The notes beneath the pieces are model-generated. The model was not told where the DNA came from. It searched no databases and worked only from the letters and a program-made list of their open reading frames with translations. The position numbers and the translations under genes are program-made. A DNA stretch of 64,000 bases from positions 830,969 through 894,968 of the forward strand of contig KE546966.1 of the NCBI GenBank assembly GCA_000442125.1, read 5' to 3'. Below are positions 9,011 to 23,155 of this stretch, piece after piece; position 1 is the first letter of the stretch, and each line of letters starts with the position of its first letter. The stretch is from Opeltia flavorubescens (Eukaryota > Ascomycota > Lecanoromycetes > Teloschistales > Teloschistaceae).

Positions 9011-12000
9011 ATAATATTATAATTATAAAAAATAGTTAAAATAAAATTTAAAAATTATATAATATTTTATAATTATATTATTATATAATATTATTACTAT
9101 TAAAAATTTCTAATATATATATAAAAAAAATTACTGCTAATTTAAAAATTCTTTATAATTATATTTTTTTTTTTATATATAAAACGTTTTATTTTTATAG
9201 TTTATATTTTTAATAATTTCTAATTAAAATAAATTAAATACTAACTTTTTATCGTTAAATATAGATTCTAGAATTTAAAATTACTATATTTTATAAAATT
9301 AACCGGGCTATTATTATATTAGTTAAAGTTTTAAATATTATATTTAATTTATAAATCGATATTTATTAAAAACTTTTAATTATTTATTAACTCGATATTT
9401 ATAATAATAAAAAATAGTAGAGAGTTTAAAATAAATAACGGGTTTTAATTAATAATTATAACCGGAATTATTAATAAATAATAGCGACTATTATATAAAT
9501 TAAAAAAAAGGTTTTAAAAAAAAAAAATTAAATAAAAAAAACCGGTTTTTAAAATACTTTATTAATAGATTTAAATTAAAAACCCGGCTTTTATTTTTTA
9601 AATAAAATATAATAATTTAAACTCGAAAATTTAAAAAAAATATTAAAATATAAATATATATAAAAATAGATTATAAAAAGGTTTAATAATAACGGCGGAT
9701 TTTTAATTATAAAGTAAAGTTATTTTTAAAATAATAATAATAGTATTAAAGTAGTATTAAAAAATAAATTATTATATATTAAATTTATTAATCTAGTCTA
9801 TAATTATATAATAAAATAATTTTATTTAGATTTAAATTTAATAAAATCTTTTAAATTAAAAAACTCGCTATAAATATTCTATAAATATAGCTTTTTAAAA
9901 GCTTTAAAACCTATAAATTAAAAATAAAAATTTTCTAGTTCCGGCTTTATAAAATATTTAAAGTTTATAAATAGTTATATTATACTTTATTTAATTTATA
10001 ATATAATAATACCGCCTACTTTTAATAGCTTTTAAAGGATAAAAATCCCGGACTCGTTTTATTAATTATTTAAAAAATATTAATAATATTTTAAATTTAT
10101 TTATATTAGTAGCTATTTTATATTAAAAATTATTAAAGAATAAAAATAAGGGATTATATATAAAAAAAAGGAATAAATTATTCTATTAATTATATAAAAG
10201 AATAAAAAAAGAATAATTAAATAATAAAATACTAGTAGATATTTATAATTAAATTTACTAAACGGTTTATACTCCGGACTATTATATAAAAAAAAACCGC
10301 TATATCTAGTTCTATTTAAGGAATTAAATCCTAGATTATTAATTTAATTAGAATAATAACGGTTTTTTATTTTTTCAGCTTTTAAAGCCTCTAAATATCT
10401 TTTTATTCTTAAAATTTTAATAATATTATAGTTATTTCTATAATAAAAATTAATAATTTCTATAAAAAAAATATCGGAGTTATTAATATTATAAATAATA
10501 CTAGCGATATAAATAGTTAAAGAGTTAATATTATATTTAATAATTATATTAAAATTAACTTTATTATAAAAAATCTATCTAGCCTAATTTAAAAACTAGT
10601 ATAGTTTAGGTTTATAGTCGCGTAAAATTTTAATAGTTTTAGTAATAGATAAAAAAATATATAAAAGTCGGATTATATATAAATAGATAATTTTTTTTTA
10701 TTATTTAATAACCTATAAAGTTTATATTTACTAAATATAATAAACTATTAATATTTAAACGCGGGAGTTATATATTTATAATAATTAAATATAAAGTTAA
10801 ATAAATATTTAAAATAATATAAATAAAATAATTTATTAATTATTATTTAATTTAATATTAAAAAGTTTAATTTAAAAATTAATTAAAAAAAAAAAAAAAT
10901 TAAAAAAAAATAGCCGCTTTTTATATCTAAAATTTACTAAAATTTAAACTTTTACTTCTTTATTATTAATAATCTAATATTATTATATTTTTTTATTCGC
11001 CGAATTTTTATAATATCGAGTATATTTAAATAAGTAATAACAATAATATTATAATAAAATATTATATTTTATTATTAATAATATAGAGTTAAATTAAAAA
11101 TAATATTAATATTATAATAAAATACCGCCTTTTATTTTAAAATTTTTATAGAATTATTAGATATTGATTTTTATAATTTAAATATTTTTAAAAGGTTTAA
11201 TCGGGTTATAAAATATATTATAGATAATATAAATAAAGTCGGTTTAGCTATTAATTATAAATTAAAGATTTTATTTTAAAAAAAATAAAATATTTTTTAA
11301 ACTTAATATAAATAAAAAATATTTTATTATAAATTAAATACTACTATTATTAAAAAATTATAAAAATATAAAAACTATAGCGCTAATAAATAGTAATATA
11401 AATATAAAATTTCTTTTTATAATTCGATAGACCTATAATAAAAAATTAGTAAAAAATTCTCTAAAAAATAATTAATCGTATAATAAAGAAGATTATTATT
11501 AAAAATATAATTATTTAACGGTTAGTTAAACTTTAATTTATTTTTTTTATATTTTTTATTTTTTTATTTCTATTTATTTATTTAATTTTTTTTTTCTTTA
11601 TTATATTAACTATTATATTATTATTAGCTTATATTCCTATTTTATTATATTAAATAATCTTTTTATTATAGGCTAGGATACTATTATTAAAATTAAACTA
11701 TTAAAAACCAGTTATATAATTTATAACGGTTTACTAGTACTATTAATATAAAATATAAAAGAAATAAAAAAAAAACTTTTAAAAAAAACTATTTAGAGTT
11801 TAATATTAAAGAAAAATATTATATTAAAAAAAAAATAATCTAATTAAAAAGAAAAAAAAAAAAAGTAGTATTAAAATATTATATTAACGAGAAATTAAAT
11901 TTTTTAAATTTTATTAAAACTTTTAATAATATTAACGAAGTTTTTTAAAATAAAGGAATATAATAAATTATAGAATAATATAAAGAAGATTTAATATAAA

Positions 12001-13226
12001 AAAACTAGTTAATATATTAATATCTATTTATTCGGTTAATATAAACCCTTCGATCTAATTATATTAATAATAAAAATAAATATTTATTATTCTATAATAT
12101 ATATTAAAACCTAATCGCTAATTTAATAACTAATTTAATAAAAGTTTTAAATTATTTTTAATATATACAACTTTTTTTAAATATATTAAATAATATTATA
12201 CTAATATTAAAACGAAATATTATCTATTAAAGCGCTATAAAAAACGCTATTAATAGAATAAAAAATATCGATAATAATATTATAATAAATAAAAAGAATT
12301 AATTATATATAATTTACGTTTTTTAAATATAAAAGATAGCTAGTAAAAATTTAATATTATTATAGGATCGTTTAATTTAATAAATAATCTTTTTTTTAAT
12401 TTTATTAATATAATATCCTGGCTATTATAATTTTACCACTTTTATAAGCTAATTTAATTAAGGCGGGCAGTTATAAATATTATAAATAATTATATATATA
12501 GCGGATTATTATAAACGGTCCGTTCTATTATCGATAAAATAGATAGAAAACTTTATAAAGATTTTCCGGACGATAAAATACTAATAAAATTACTTTAAAA
12601 GCTAGTATATTAATAAAGCTAGCTTTAATAATATAATATTTATAAAGTTTTTTTATATTAGTTTATTTATAAATATATTTTTAAATTTTATAATTTATAA
12701 AATTTTAAATAGTTATATATATTAAATATATTATATTTATTTAATATATAGATTTATATTATATTTTATAATAAAAATAATATAAAATATTTTAATTTTA
12801 ACCGCGTTTTAGTTATATTTTTAATTTAATTTTATTAATATTTTTTAAATTCTTTTAAAATAACTATAAAATTTAAAATATATAAACGAGTTTAATATAT
12901 ATAAAATCCAATTTATAAAAATATATTATTTTTTTTTAAATATAATATTCGATTAAACGGCTAAATCGCTAATTATATTATTTATTTATAGCGGTTTTAA
13001 GCTTTTAAATTAAATTATATTACTTTTTTTTTATTTTTATATATTTTATACCCTATAGTCTACTATTTTATTTTAGAATTCCGTATTATTATCTATTTTC
13101 GCGTCTTTATATTATATATTACTACTTTTTTATAAATAAAATTATCTTTTAAAAGGACTTTTATTTAAAAGTTTTTATCTATTTTTATTTTAATATATTT
13201 TTTTATAAAAAAGCTATTAGCGTTTA

Positions 13227-13528
13227 TATTATCTTTAAATTATAAAAGCAGTTAGTATTTTAACCCTAGATAGAAATTATATAATAGAGACAATATATTA
13301 AATTACTAGTATAGCGGGCCCTTTAAAAAAGTTAAGCGGGGTTATTTAAATAATTACTATCTAATATAAAGTAAATATATTTTTAGATATATAGCGATTC
13401 CTTTTATTTTCTATTAAAAAGCAAGAATTAGTTCTTTAATATATTTAAATATATATACTATAAGTAGTTTTTCTATAATAGTTTATATTTCTAAATTGGT
13501 TTAATTATACCTAGTATATTATAGTTCT
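13227..13528 (+). repeat. LTR-like direct repeat, upstream copy
   Basis: About 300 bases match 22099-22402 in the same orientation, mostly differing by C/T and G/A changes. The copy lies immediately upstream of the gypsy gag-pol relic, so it is the best candidate for a 5' LTR. The edges were set where the two copies stop aligning (TATTATCTTTAAATTAT at the start, CTAGTATATTATA near the end). No clear TG...CA ends are visible, but RIP would remove them. A short core (AAGTTAAGCGGGGTT) resembles the 5S rRNA internal promoter; that is discussed under findings. Confidence 0.55.
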
Positions 13529-13539
13529 AATTCTTTTTT

Positions 13540-16500
13540 TTTTTTATATTTAAAGGCCCGGATTACTATTAAAAATATCTATTAAAAAAACTCGCGGTTA
13601 TAATAGAAATAGAAATAATAATAATAATATAATTACTAATTTCTAAAATTCGAATACTTAATCGGAAACTATATATATAAATTTAATAAATAGATTTTCT
13701 AATATAACTAGTTTAATAATTCCTTAAAACGAGTATATTATAAAATAATCTAATAATACCGCGGGATTATAGCGGAATAGTAGTATTCCTTTAATAAAGC
13801 CGACGCTAGATTCTAGTATTTATTATCGCAAGAGCAAGAAACTAATATATAATATAATTCCGTCCCTTTTATTACCTAGTTTAAATAATAGTAGCTATAA
13901 TAATAGTAATTCTTTAAATACCTCTTTAAACGCGTAAACGGAATAGAAAATTAAAAATTTAAAGCGTAAAATAAAAAAGACTATTAAATATATTTATCGT
14001 TTTAAAAAAATTGAAATAATTTATTAATAAATTTAAATAACGTTCTAAAAGTTTTATATATCTATTAGCGTATTTATACCTATTATTCCGCCTATTAATA
14101 CTAAACCCGAAAAATATTAAACCAGTTTCTTTATTAAATTATCCGCCGAAAAATAGCTTTATTAGCTATTAAATATAAATATTATAAGTAGATATAATAT
14201 TTAAATTATCGTAAAATTCGTTTTTAATAAATAAAATAAAAATCCGGTTTATTATATTATTACTAAAGGGTAACCCTTTAATATAATAAACTTAGTATAT
14301 AAAAACGGATAAAATTAATATAGACTAGCTTAATTTTTATAAATAACTATTTAATCTTTTATTAAATAAAGAAAACTAATTTTTAAACTCTTTATTAAAG
14401 TATTATATATTAGTATAAAGTATAATAACGCTATAAAAATTTTATAACTAGATAAAAATATTTAAAAATTAGTTATTAGAGCTATTAAAAGAATAATATA
14501 TAATAAATTTTATTATAAAATTTAAACGCGATACCTAAACGTTAGTATACTAGTCTAGATATATATTTAAAAATAAGACGAAAAATAAATAAATAGCTTT
14601 AACAACTTATATAAAAGGTATTACAAAAAGTACTAATATAAGTACCTTTTATAAAAAGCCTTTTTTTTCGAATTAAAGTAGCTAGAGTAATTAGGTCTTG
14701 AAAAAACTTTATAGTAATTATATAAAGGATAAATAGAAATATAATAATTATAGGCTTTATAATAAATTTTTTATAGAATTAAAAAGTAGTAAAAATATTA
14801 ATTTAAAGGATTTAAACTAAATAAAATATTATAATTACTATAAAAAGGATTATTACTTTATTAATTACCCTTATATAAAAAAATCGGTAAAGAAAATATC
14901 TATTAAAAATACTAAATCTAGTATTAATAAAAATTCTAATATATTTTTAAAAAACAACTAAATTTAAATAAAACTTTAATATTTAAATATCGTCCGATTA
15001 AAATAATAAGAGGAATTAAAATAATACTCTAATTTTATATAGGCGATTAAATTAAAAGGGCTTCTATACTATTAGATACGGGGTTAAATATTAATTATAT
15101 TTTATAAATTAAAGTAATAGAATAGGGTTTTATTTTAATAAATACTAGTTATTTTATATTAAACTAGTTCTAAAATTAATAGTATTACTATTATAGGANC
15201 TATAATTTTAAATAAACCTATATTAATAATTAAAGTATAAAATAAACGATTTTTATTATTTTTTTTTACGCTATTAATTTAAACGAATATAATATAATTT
15301 TAAATATTTTAAAAATTTATAAAGCTAGCCTGCTTATTAATATATAGATTATAGAATAGCGTTTTTCTATTAAAATTAATCGAATATAAATAAACCGTCT
15401 ATAAATCTTTAAATAATCCTTTAAAATACGCTTTATTATATATATTTTAATAGTATCGGTAGTAAAAAATCTAGTTAATATTAATAATATAAAAATTCTA
15501 TACTAAATTAAAGTCTTCGAGTTTATATTTTCCGTAATAGAATTAAATAAATTATTTTAATTAAAATCTAGTAATTATACTATTAATTTAATAAAAAGTA
15601 AAAAGTTATTATATAAACTAATATATAATCTATTAAATAACGAATTAAAAAAATTATATTAATATTTTAAAAAAGCCTTTAAAAAAGGCTGGATTTAATA
15701 TTTAATCTCGCCTATAAAAGTTTTTATTTTATTTATATTAAAAAAGGATAGTAGATTATATTTATATATAGATTATTATAGCCTAAATATAATAATAATT
15801 AAAAATCGGTATCTATTTCTTTTAATTATTAAAATTTTAAATTATTTATATAATATAAAGAAATTTACAAAAATAAATATATATAATATTTATTACTGGA
15901 TTAGAATTAAATAAAAAAATAAATAAAAGACGATATTTTATATTAGATATAAATATTTTAAATATTTTATTATATTTTTTAATTTAATAAATACTTCTAT
16001 AACTTTTTAGATATTTATTAATAAAATATTAGTAGAAATAGTTAATATTTTTTATATAATATACCTAGATAATATTCTAATATATTTAGATTCTAAAAAA
16101 AAATATTAAGAATATATTTATATAATTTTATACTAGCTCTATAAATATTAATTATTTTTAAATTTAAAAAAATACGTATTTAATATTAAATAGCTGGAAT
16201 TTCTAGAATATATTATATTATTTAGAGGAGTAGAAATAGATTTTAAAAGAATAAATATAATCTAAAATTAGCCTATTCTAAAATTATATAAAAGTATTTA
16301 AATATTTTTAAATCTAATAAATTTTTATTAACGATTTATTAAATATTATTCAAAAATTATAGTATTTATAACTAATTTATTAATTAGTATAAAAAATAAT
16401 AAAAAACTAAAGCTATTAAAATAGAATAATACCGCTTAAAAAGCTTTTAAAAAGTTAAAAAAAACTTTTACTATAGTACTATTATTAAGGTATTTTAATT

Positions 16501-18900
16501 TAATATATAAAATCCGGATCGAAATAAATATTTTAGATTTTAGTATTTCTAATATTATAATTTAACTAGATAATAATAGGGTCTATTATTTAGTAGTTTT
16601 CTAATTAAAGAAAATAATAACAACCGAATAAAATTATAAAATTTATAATTAAAAGCTATTTACTATCGTTAAAATCTTTAAATAATAGTAGTACTATTTT
16701 AAAAAAATTTAATATACTATTAAAATATAATTAAATTATAATAATTTAAAAGGATTTATATATATTAAATAATTTAATAATAAATAATAGTATTAGATTA
16801 TAAAATTAATAGCTATAAATTTTAAAATTTTTTATTAAATTAAAAAATTAAATCTAATAGATTTTTTATTAAAAAGGCCGAATTATTAAAAAATTAATTT
16901 TAAAGCTTTAATAATAATATTTATATTATAATAAAAGCTATTTTTTATTAATAATATATTATTTATACCGGCGGTAGTAAAAAAAATAAAAGTAGTATAT
17001 TTATATAAAAAGCGTAAAAGAAAATTTAAAAAATTTTTATTAAAAACTAATACCTTTAAAAAATTTAATAATAGCCTGCTAGTTTAAAAATCTTGTAGTA
17101 TATTAGCGCTAATAATACTTTATAAAAACCCCGCTAAAAGTTTTTAAAAAGAAAACCTATCTTTTAATATAAAAGATATAATAAATTCTATTATTAAAAT
17201 AGCTAGTTATAAATAGTATATTCTATATTAAATAATAAAAAATACTATTTTTAATAAAATAACTTATAATAATAGTTCGATAAATATAAAAGAAATAATT
17301 TTATAATTTTAATAAAATAATAATTTTATTATTACTAGAAAATATAATATTAAAAGCGCTTATAAAAAAAATTCTAAATATATAAAAGCTGGATTATAGA
17401 GTTTAAAAATAAAAAATAAATTATTATTTTATAGATTTTTATATATTTTAAAAGATTTTATTATTTATATAAAATTTATAATAAAATATTATAATAACCT
17501 TTTAACTAAATATTTTAAAGCGGAGCGAATAATAAAACTATTTCGCTATTAATATTAATAGTTTAACCTAAATAAAAAAGTTAAAAAATATATATAGATA
17601 TATAATATTTATTAACGTATAAAAATATATTAATATAAGCTATATAGTAAATTATAGTTTTTTTCTATTTCTAATAGTTTATATTAAAAAATTGCTTTAG
17701 ATTTTATAATAGAATTATTACTATTAAAGTATTATATAGGCGTAATTAATATTGTATTAATTATAGTAAATTAATATTTAAAAATAGCTATATATATTCC
17801 TTATATAAAAACTATTAATATAATAAAATTTATAGATTTATTCTTTAAAATAATAATCTATAAAAAAATTACTCTAAAAAATATTATTAATAATAAAAAC
17901 TTATTATTTATAAACGAATTCTAATTTAAAATCTACTACTATTTAAAAATAAAAAGGAAATTAAATACTATTTTCTATCTATAAATAGATAGTTAAATAA
18001 AGCGCTAAAATTAATTGTTAAAATATTATTTTCGGATTTATTTAAATAAAGAGTAATCTAATTAAACGAAGATTTTTCCTATTATAGAATTTATATATAA
18101 TAATAATATCTATTTTATTATTAATAAAATACCGTTTTTTTTAATAATTAGAGTATATTTAAATCTAGAGTTTAATATTATAAATAATATTTTTAAAGAG
18201 AAGGCCTATAAAATTAATATACTAATAGTAAAAAAATATATAAAAAAACTAATAGAACTATATAAAAAACTAAACTAGAAATAATAAAAAATATAAAAAA
18301 AATAGGCGAAATACTATAATCGTTTTTATATAAATATAGAATTTAGTTTAAACGATATAATATTTTTATTATTAAAGAATTTAAAGTAAAAAAAGCCGTT
18401 TAAAAAGCTTATTTATTATTATACTAAACTATATTATATTAAAAAATATATCGATTTTTAAATATATAAACTACTATTACCGCCTAGTTCGCGTATTTAT
18501 AATATCTTTTATATTTTTTTATTAAAAAAGTATTAATAGAAAAAAGAATAAAAAATTCCTTAATATTTACTTTTAAAATTTATAAATAATAAACTAAAAT
18601 AAAAAATAAAAATAATTTTAAATAAATATATTAAAGGATTAAAAGATAAAATAAAATAGTATTTAATTAATTAAATAAATTAATTAAAAAAATATAATTT
18701 ATAATAGCCGAAATTAGATTTAATAAATATCGGGAATCTAGTAAAAAAGTTTAATTAAAGCTATAAGGAACCGTTAAAAAAATATAAAAGAAAAAGCTAA
18801 ATATTTTAATTATATTAGCTGCTATTTTTTTTAAAACTTTTAACGGGCCTTTTATAGGCCTAGATAATATTATATTTAAATAAAAAATAAATATAAAAAA
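13540..18900 (+). pseudogene. Decayed Ty3/gypsy retrotransposon gag-pol
   Basis: There are many stops, but the + strand still shows the domain order of a gypsy element. A zinc-knuckle remnant lies at 14827-14871, with Cys codons turned to Tyr but spacing and the C-terminal Pro kept. The aspartic protease core LLDTG is at 15069-15083. Reverse transcriptase shows the block around KKD...YIDYYSLN at about 15740-15815, then a YLDN version of the YLDD box near 16055-16085. RNase H begins near 16520 (ILDFSI region). The integrase zinc-binding region is near 17500-17640 and part of the DDE core near 17740-17810. The order protease-RT-RNaseH-integrase is diagnostic of Ty3/gypsy rather than copia. The gag start and pol end are approximate. 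Nothing here can be functional. Confidence 0.8.
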
Positions 18901-19141
18901 AAATAATATAAATAACGAAATTTATATTAAATTTTTAAAAGTTAATTAGTTTATTTAAAAAATATTTATTAAATATAAATTAAAAGCGAATTTAAAATAG
19001 TAAATAAAATTTATTAAACTAAAATTTAAGCCTATTTAATAAAATATATACTTATTAATAGTTATATTCTATTTAATTTTTTTATATTATATTTCCGTAT
19101 ATTATTCTACAACTCGTTATATTCTTTTATTTTATAATTTA

Positions 19142-19240
19142 CCGCGCTCTTTTATATTAATAAACTCTTGGTTTATTTTTTTATATTAATTCTATTAATT
19201 AATAAAATTTTATTAACGATTTTATTAATAGCTATATAGT
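19142..19240 (+). repeat. Dispersed repeat family, copy 1 of 3
   Basis: It contains TTTTATATTAATAAACTC followed by TTGGTT. The same stretch recurs near 24060 and 29020 in the same orientation. This copy matches over the shortest length and follows the gypsy relic. Confidence 0.45.
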
Positions 19241-19434
19241 AATAAAAAATAATATTACTTTTAAAAGTCTTCGATATTTTAGAAGTTTTAGATATTTTTA
19301 AAATTTAAAAGCTTTAAAACCCTTTTTATAGTACCGAATTGCCCTATTTAATTAGTAAAATAGATAGTTTAAGGGATAAAAGTTCTATACTAGAGGTAGC
19401 TCCTCTCTCCTTATTATATATATCCTCTTCTATA

Positions 19435-19518
19435 TTCCCTTTATTAGTATTTCTATTAGTGGCTTCCTTTATTAGTATTTCTATTAGTAGTTCCCTTTAT
19501 TAGTATTTCTATTAGTAG
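19435..19518 (+). repeat. Tandem repeat, three copies of a 27-29 bp unit
   Basis: Three consecutive units of TTCCCTTTATTAGTATTTCT plus ATTAGTAG(T) lie at 19435-19463, 19464-19490 and 19491-19518. The units are nearly identical despite the heavily mutated surroundings, so the array is either younger than most RIP or kept uniform by slippage. Confidence 0.75.
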
Positions 19519-22098
19519 TTTACTATTAGTTTAGTATAAAAAAGAATTAGTAATTATAAAAATATTATCGGCGTTAAAAATTTAAAGAAACTAGTAATTA
19601 AAGCGGTATTATTTAATTAAAAAAGTATTATTTAATTTATTTCTTTCTTTTTAAAAATATTATTTAATTTATTTCTTCCTTTTTTAAAATATTATAGCCG
19701 AAATTTTATCTAAAATACTATAATTAAAGTCGTTTTCTATTATTATACTAATCTTTATATATTCTAGACTAATCTAAAAGTAATAGAGCGGAATATAGAT
19801 TTATAGTTTATAATATCGAAGTAAATTATAGATTTATATCTACCTTTTACTAAATTATACTTCTAGGTTAGCCGCTCTCCGCCGTATTTTCTCTATTTAC
19901 CGGCGTAGCTATTATTCCTATTTTTTTATTTAATTTAGAGTCGCTTTTAATTCTAATAGATTATTTAATTAAATAAATAGTAAAAAACGATTTATAACGA
20001 TTAGCGTTTTAATATTTAATTCTAAAGGCTTTAATAAAGCCGGGTCTCGCGACCGCTAAAAAAAGTTAATAAGAAATAGTAGAATTTAATATAATAAATA
20101 TAAATATATTAGATTTTATAGGCTAGCCGGTTTTTTTATAAGAATAGATTGCTTTTAATTAGTCTAGCTATTATTTAAAACCCTTTTTAAATTATTATTA
20201 GAAATCGACCGTCGTTTTAAATCTAAATAAAGTTTTTATCGGAATTAAATAATATAATAGGCTATTATTTTATATTATTTAGCTATCGATTAATTTAAAA
20301 CGAAATTATTAAAAAAATCGGCTTTTAAAAATATATAAAGTAATATTAAAGGCTTTAATATAAATTTAATAATAAATTTAGTAAAAAAATTAATTAATAT
20401 TAAATCTAGGTAAATTATTATTAAAAATTATATAAAAGATAATAAAAGCCGTATTAAATTTTATTAACTAAATTTCTAGCTATTAAATACCGCTTTTATT
20501 ATAAAAAGTATTTTATTTAAAGGTAATTAATTAAAATTTAGTAGTAAAATTTTATTATATTAACTATAAATCGATAGCGAATAAGTTAAAAATAAAAAAC
20601 TTAATAATAATTTATTATAATATAGTAAAGGTTTATTCTTATCGCTATTAAATACTATAAATTCGAACTTTTTTTTTTTTTTTTATTTCTTTTATCCACG
20701 CTATTTAAATAGACCTCCTCTTTTTATAAAAAAATATTTATTATATAAAGGCCGTTAAAGCGAGTAGAATTAAATATACGAGTTTATTTATAGAATTTCT
20801 AATTCTATAAAAGCTTTTAAAATCTACTATTAAATTATTTAGAACTTTAAAATAAAGTTTTTTTTATTAAAAAATCTAGAAAAAAATCTTTATTTTAATC
20901 TATAAATAGACCTCGGCTATAAAAAAATAAACTTAAGTTTAGGCGGGAAAAATAATAAGCTTTTATAGATATAAATAATTAACGACCCGTATATAATATA
21001 TTATTCTTCTATTTTCGTTTATATATTTATTATTTAAAATTACGGATTTTTTAATAAAAGTCTTTTTATTTAACGAGATTTTAATAGATTTTATATAAAA
21101 GTTCGTTATTATAAATTAATAATAGATCGGTTTAATTATTAATTAAATTTATATTTTAACTATAAATTTAAAAATTCCGAGCTATTTTTATTAACTTTTT
21201 ATTTATAGAGGGTATAGGGTTTTATTTTTAAATAATATTTAAATATTTCTAAATATATCTAAAATACTTTTATACTATTAGTTATATAAAATAAGGAATC
21301 TAAATAGAATTAATATAAAATAATCGATATATTAGTAAACTTATTATTAAATAACTTTAAATATTTTTATAATTTTAACGGTATATATAATATAAAGGCC
21401 CTATATACTCTTTCTAGTATAATATATATAGAACCTTATTATTAAAAAATATAGTTTTTAATAATACGCGGAAATAACGGCTATATAATAAGAGCTTTAT
21501 ACTAGGTTAAATTTATAATTTAAATAGGTATTTAAATTTTAAATTATTATATAAAAGTTCTATTTATTAAAAAATAAATATAAAAATAGAAAAAACTTAT
21601 TATCGATATTTTTAAAGGCTTCGCTACCGATAGATTTACTATTATTAGATAAATTATTAAATATTATATTACCTATAATAATTAGTAAAAAAGAAAAAAA
21701 AGGAAAATTTCTATAAAAGCTTATATTTATCTACTAGTACAATTATTAATCTCTCTTATATTATATTAGAGTAAAATTTATATATTAAATAAAAAAGAAT
21801 TTTTAACCTCTTTAATTATAATAATAATATAATATTTTTTCTATTTTTTTTCTATCTATAAAGGCGTATATAATATTATAAACTTTTAGCGAGCCTTTAA
21901 CGAAATTTTAATAATAGAAAAATAATAAAAACTAGTAACTATTTTTATAGTAATAATATTACTATAAATAACTTTTTTTTTTTTTTTTTCTATTAGATTT
22001 TAGACGGTTTTTAATAAGCGTTTATTTAAATATTTTAAATAGCTTAAATTACTTTTAAATCTTAATATTAAGGTTAGTATTTTAAAAAAAAAAGTAAT

Positions 22099-22402
22099 TA
22101 TTATCTTTAAATTATAGGAATAGTTAGTATTTTAACTTTAAATAGAAATTATATAATAAAAATAATATATTAAATTACTAGTACAGCGGGCCTTTTAAAA
22201 AAGCTAAGCAGGGTTATTTAAATAATTACTATTTAATATAAAATAAATATATTTTTAGGTATATAACGATCCCCTTTATTTTTTATTAAAAAATAAGAAT
22301 TAGTTCTTTAATATATCTAAATATATACACTATAGATAGTTTTTTTATAGTAGTTTACGCTTCTAAATTAGTTTGATTATATCTAGTATATTATAATTTA
22401 TA
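22099..22402 (+). repeat. LTR-like direct repeat, downstream copy
   Basis: This is the partner of 13227-13528, about 8.9 kb downstream and in the same orientation, with the gypsy relic between. That spacing would fit a gypsy element, but some 3 kb between the end of integrase and this copy is unexplained, so these may instead be two copies of an independent repeat. Confidence 0.55.
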
Positions 22403-22777
22403 ATTAAATTAGGTTTCTAGTATTTTAAAAAAGGCTAGTTTATATTTTTAAATATAACTTTAATTTTAATATTTATTAGTATAGTTATAATTATTTCCGA
22501 ATTTTTTTAATTTATTTTTTTTTTCTTTTAATTTATTTTTTTTTTATTTATAAAATTAGAATAACCGTATTAAAAATTATTTAAAAAGTTAGCGATTAAG
22601 CGATCGAGTTTAATAAAAACTAATAATTATTTTTTAATTAATAATTAATAAAATATAAAAATTTCTTTATATTATATTTATCTATATTTTTAATTAAACC
22701 TTTTTTTTTAATTATAAACTAAAGGTTTCTATATTAAAAATTATTTAAAAAATTTAAATTATATAATTTTTAAATAA

Positions 22778-23155
22778 AGAATTTTATCTATATTTTTATT
22801 ATTATTTATTTATTTAAATAATAATAGAAGTATTAAATTTATAAAAAATAGTTTATTTTTATTGAATCTATTAAAAATAGGTATAAACTCGGTTAAAAGA
22901 GAATCGGAATTTATAAAAAATAGTTTATCTTTATTAGATTTATTAAAAATAGGTATAGATTTAATTAAAAAAAAATCGGAATTTATAATTAAAAGATTTA
23001 ATAGTATTAATAAATATTTTAATAAATATAAAGACGAATTTATATCGTATTTTTATAGTTTAATAGTAAAATATTTATATAAAAATCCGGAATACCCGAG
23101 TTCGAATTTTAATAGAGGTATCCGTATTAAATATTATTTAAAAAAACTTAAATAA
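22778..23155 (+). other. Unusually long stop-free frame in RIP-mutated DNA, with 24-residue repeats
   Basis: The frame is open for 125 codons after a TAA at 22775, although this AT-rich DNA is full of TAA elsewhere. No ATG starts it. It contains two near-identical 24-residue units built on LLKIGI-x-x-x-K-x-x-SEFI and part of a third. The predicted product is basic, rich in K, I, L, N and F, and matches no family I recognise. It is probably the relic of a repeat-bearing protein; expression is unlikely without a start codon. Confidence 0.5.
22836..23002 (+). repeat. 72 bp tandem repeat, about 2.3 copies
   Basis: Units start at 22836, 22908 and 22980, exactly 72 bases apart, so the reading frame is preserved across copies. 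Each begins AATTTATAAAAAATAGTTTA (the third is truncated). The array underlies the 24-residue repeat of the open frame at 22778-23155. Confidence 0.75.

Noticed and set aside
22200-22214. A functional 5S rRNA gene
   Set aside because: Only the A-box-like core matches; the remaining spacing and the terminator do not, so it is listed only as a curiosity in findings.
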